Shown here one piece after another: positions 6,901-7,565 of a DNA stretch of 7,565 nt. The stretch comes from Amphritea sp. (GTDB lineage Bacteria > Pseudomonadota > Gammaproteobacteria > Pseudomonadales > Nitrincolaceae), in assembly GCA_024679635.1 (NCBI GenBank), contig JAIBDA010000062.1, positions 1 through 7,565 of the forward strand, in the 5' to 3' direction. Positions within the stretch are counted from its first letter, which is position 1. Every line of letters starts with the position of its first letter. The notes beneath the pieces were generated by a model. It was not told where the DNA came from. It saw nothing but the letters and a program-made list of their open reading frames with translations, and did no database searches. The position numbers and the translations under genes are program-made.

Positions 6901-7565
6901 TTACAGATTCTGTGTCACGTAAGACAACATCTGGTCTGCCGTTGAGATCACTTTAGAGTTCATCTCATACGCACGCTGGGTTGTAATCATATTGACCAGC
7001 TCTTCTACTGCGTTGACGTTCGATCCTTCTAGCATCCCCTGTCTCAGTTGACCGGTTCCCCCTTCACCAGGGTTAGCCAGGGCAGGCGTACCGCTCGCTG
7101 CGGTTTCAAGAAACAGATTCTGGCCATACGCCTGTAACCCCTGAGGGTTAACAAAATCAGCCAGCTGCAACTGTCCGATTTGCTGTGGTGATGCACTCCC
7201 CTGAACCAGAACGCTGACAACACCATCAACACCGACTGTCATCGACTGCACTTCTGACGGCAAGGTCAGCCCCGGATCCAGAAGGTAACCTTCCGATGTC
7301 ACAATTTCATTATCAGAGTTCAAATGGAATTGCCCTTGCCGGGTATAGCCTGTATCCCCATTTGGCAGCGTTACTTGCCAAAACCCACGGCCAGCGATAG
7401 CAATATCAAACGCCTCACCGGTGGTTTGCATTTCTCCTTCCTGAAATAGCTTCTGTGTACCCGATACCCGGACACCAGAACCCAGCTGCAAACCTGAAGG
7501 CAGCTGTGACTCTTCTGCTGACTGGGCACCCGGTTGACGCTGCACCTGATACATCAGATCTTCAA
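6901..7565 (-). CDS. flgG: Flagellar distal rod protein FlgG (5' end missing)
   Basis: FlgG builds the distal rod, the drive shaft running through the P- and L-rings to the hook. About 221 codons are visible and the gene runs off the right edge. The methionine codon at 7554 is internal: the frame continues upstream as EDLM, matching the FlgG segment just before YQ..RQPGAQS. With the usual 260-262 residues, roughly the first 40 are missing. Visible features are the FlgG-specific segment YQVQRQPGAQSAEESQLPSG (codons from about 7551 to 7492), LQLGSGVRV, the FlgE/F/G-type hook-basal core AFDIAIAGRGFWQVTLPNG and TGYTRQGQFHLNSDNEIVT, and the C-terminal D0 helix SNVNAVEELVNMITTQRAYEMN followed by KVISTADQMLSYVTQNL. 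It differs from FlgF and FlgE by the RQPGAQ segment and the SNVN...MITTQRAYE end. It is the first visible gene of the flgG-L series. Confidence 0.96.
   Translation of the reverse strand, partial: EDLMYQVQRQPGAQSAEESQLPSGLQLGSGVRVSGTQKLFQEGEMQTTGEAFDIAIAGRGFWQVTLPNGDTGYTRQGQFHLNSDNEIVTSEGYLLDPGLTLPSEVQSMTVGVDGVVSVLVQGSASPQQIGQLQLADFVNPQGLQAYGQNLFLETAASGTPALANPGEGGTGQLRQGMLEGSNVNAVEELVNMITTQRAYEMNSKVISTADQMLSYVTQNL

Noticed and set aside
1..7565. Mobile elements, CRISPR arrays, tRNA genes, phage genes or defence genes
   Set aside because: I saw no repeat arrays, transposase-like frames, tRNA-like folds or foreign genes. Apart from short gaps of at most about 85 bases, the window is filled by flagellar genes.

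Overview
This window is part of a flagellar gene cluster, almost certainly from a marine-type gammaproteobacterium. Three things point that way: FlgJ has both the rod-binding and the muramidase domain (typical of beta/gammaproteobacteria), FlgK and FlgL are long as in Pseudomonas/Oceanospirillales relatives, and a small helical gene follows fliS where pseudomonads carry a fliT-like gene. GC content looks to be around 45-50%. I would guess Oceanospirillales or a close relative, but the genus cannot be fixed from the sequence alone.

Layout. On the + strand, positions 1-222 hold the 3' end of fliS (flagellin export chaperone), followed after 3 nt by a 122-residue fliT-like gene (226-594). A strong hairpin with U-tracts on both strands (625-652) separates this from a large minus-strand operon that runs from the right edge to the left. 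In transcription order it reads flgG (5' end outside the window), flgH, flgI, flgJ, flgK, flgL. The two transcription units converge on the shared terminator. There is no gene-free stretch longer than about 85 bases.

How the genes work together. FlgG forms the distal rod, FlgH and FlgI form the L- and P-rings through which the rod turns, and FlgJ caps the growing rod and cuts peptidoglycan to let it pass. FlgK and FlgL are the two hook-filament junction proteins added after the hook is complete. FliS (and probably the FliT-like protein) are cytoplasmic chaperones that hold late export substrates, flagellin and filament cap, until the switch to late export. The gap before flgK contains a sigma-28-like -10 sequence and a hairpin, which would fit separate late expression of flgKL.

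Most of the window is well-known flagellar biology, and I do not see an undescribed system. The points most worth checking are an apparent internal module duplication in FlgK, the possible flgKL promoter/hairpin, and the identity of the fliT-like gene.
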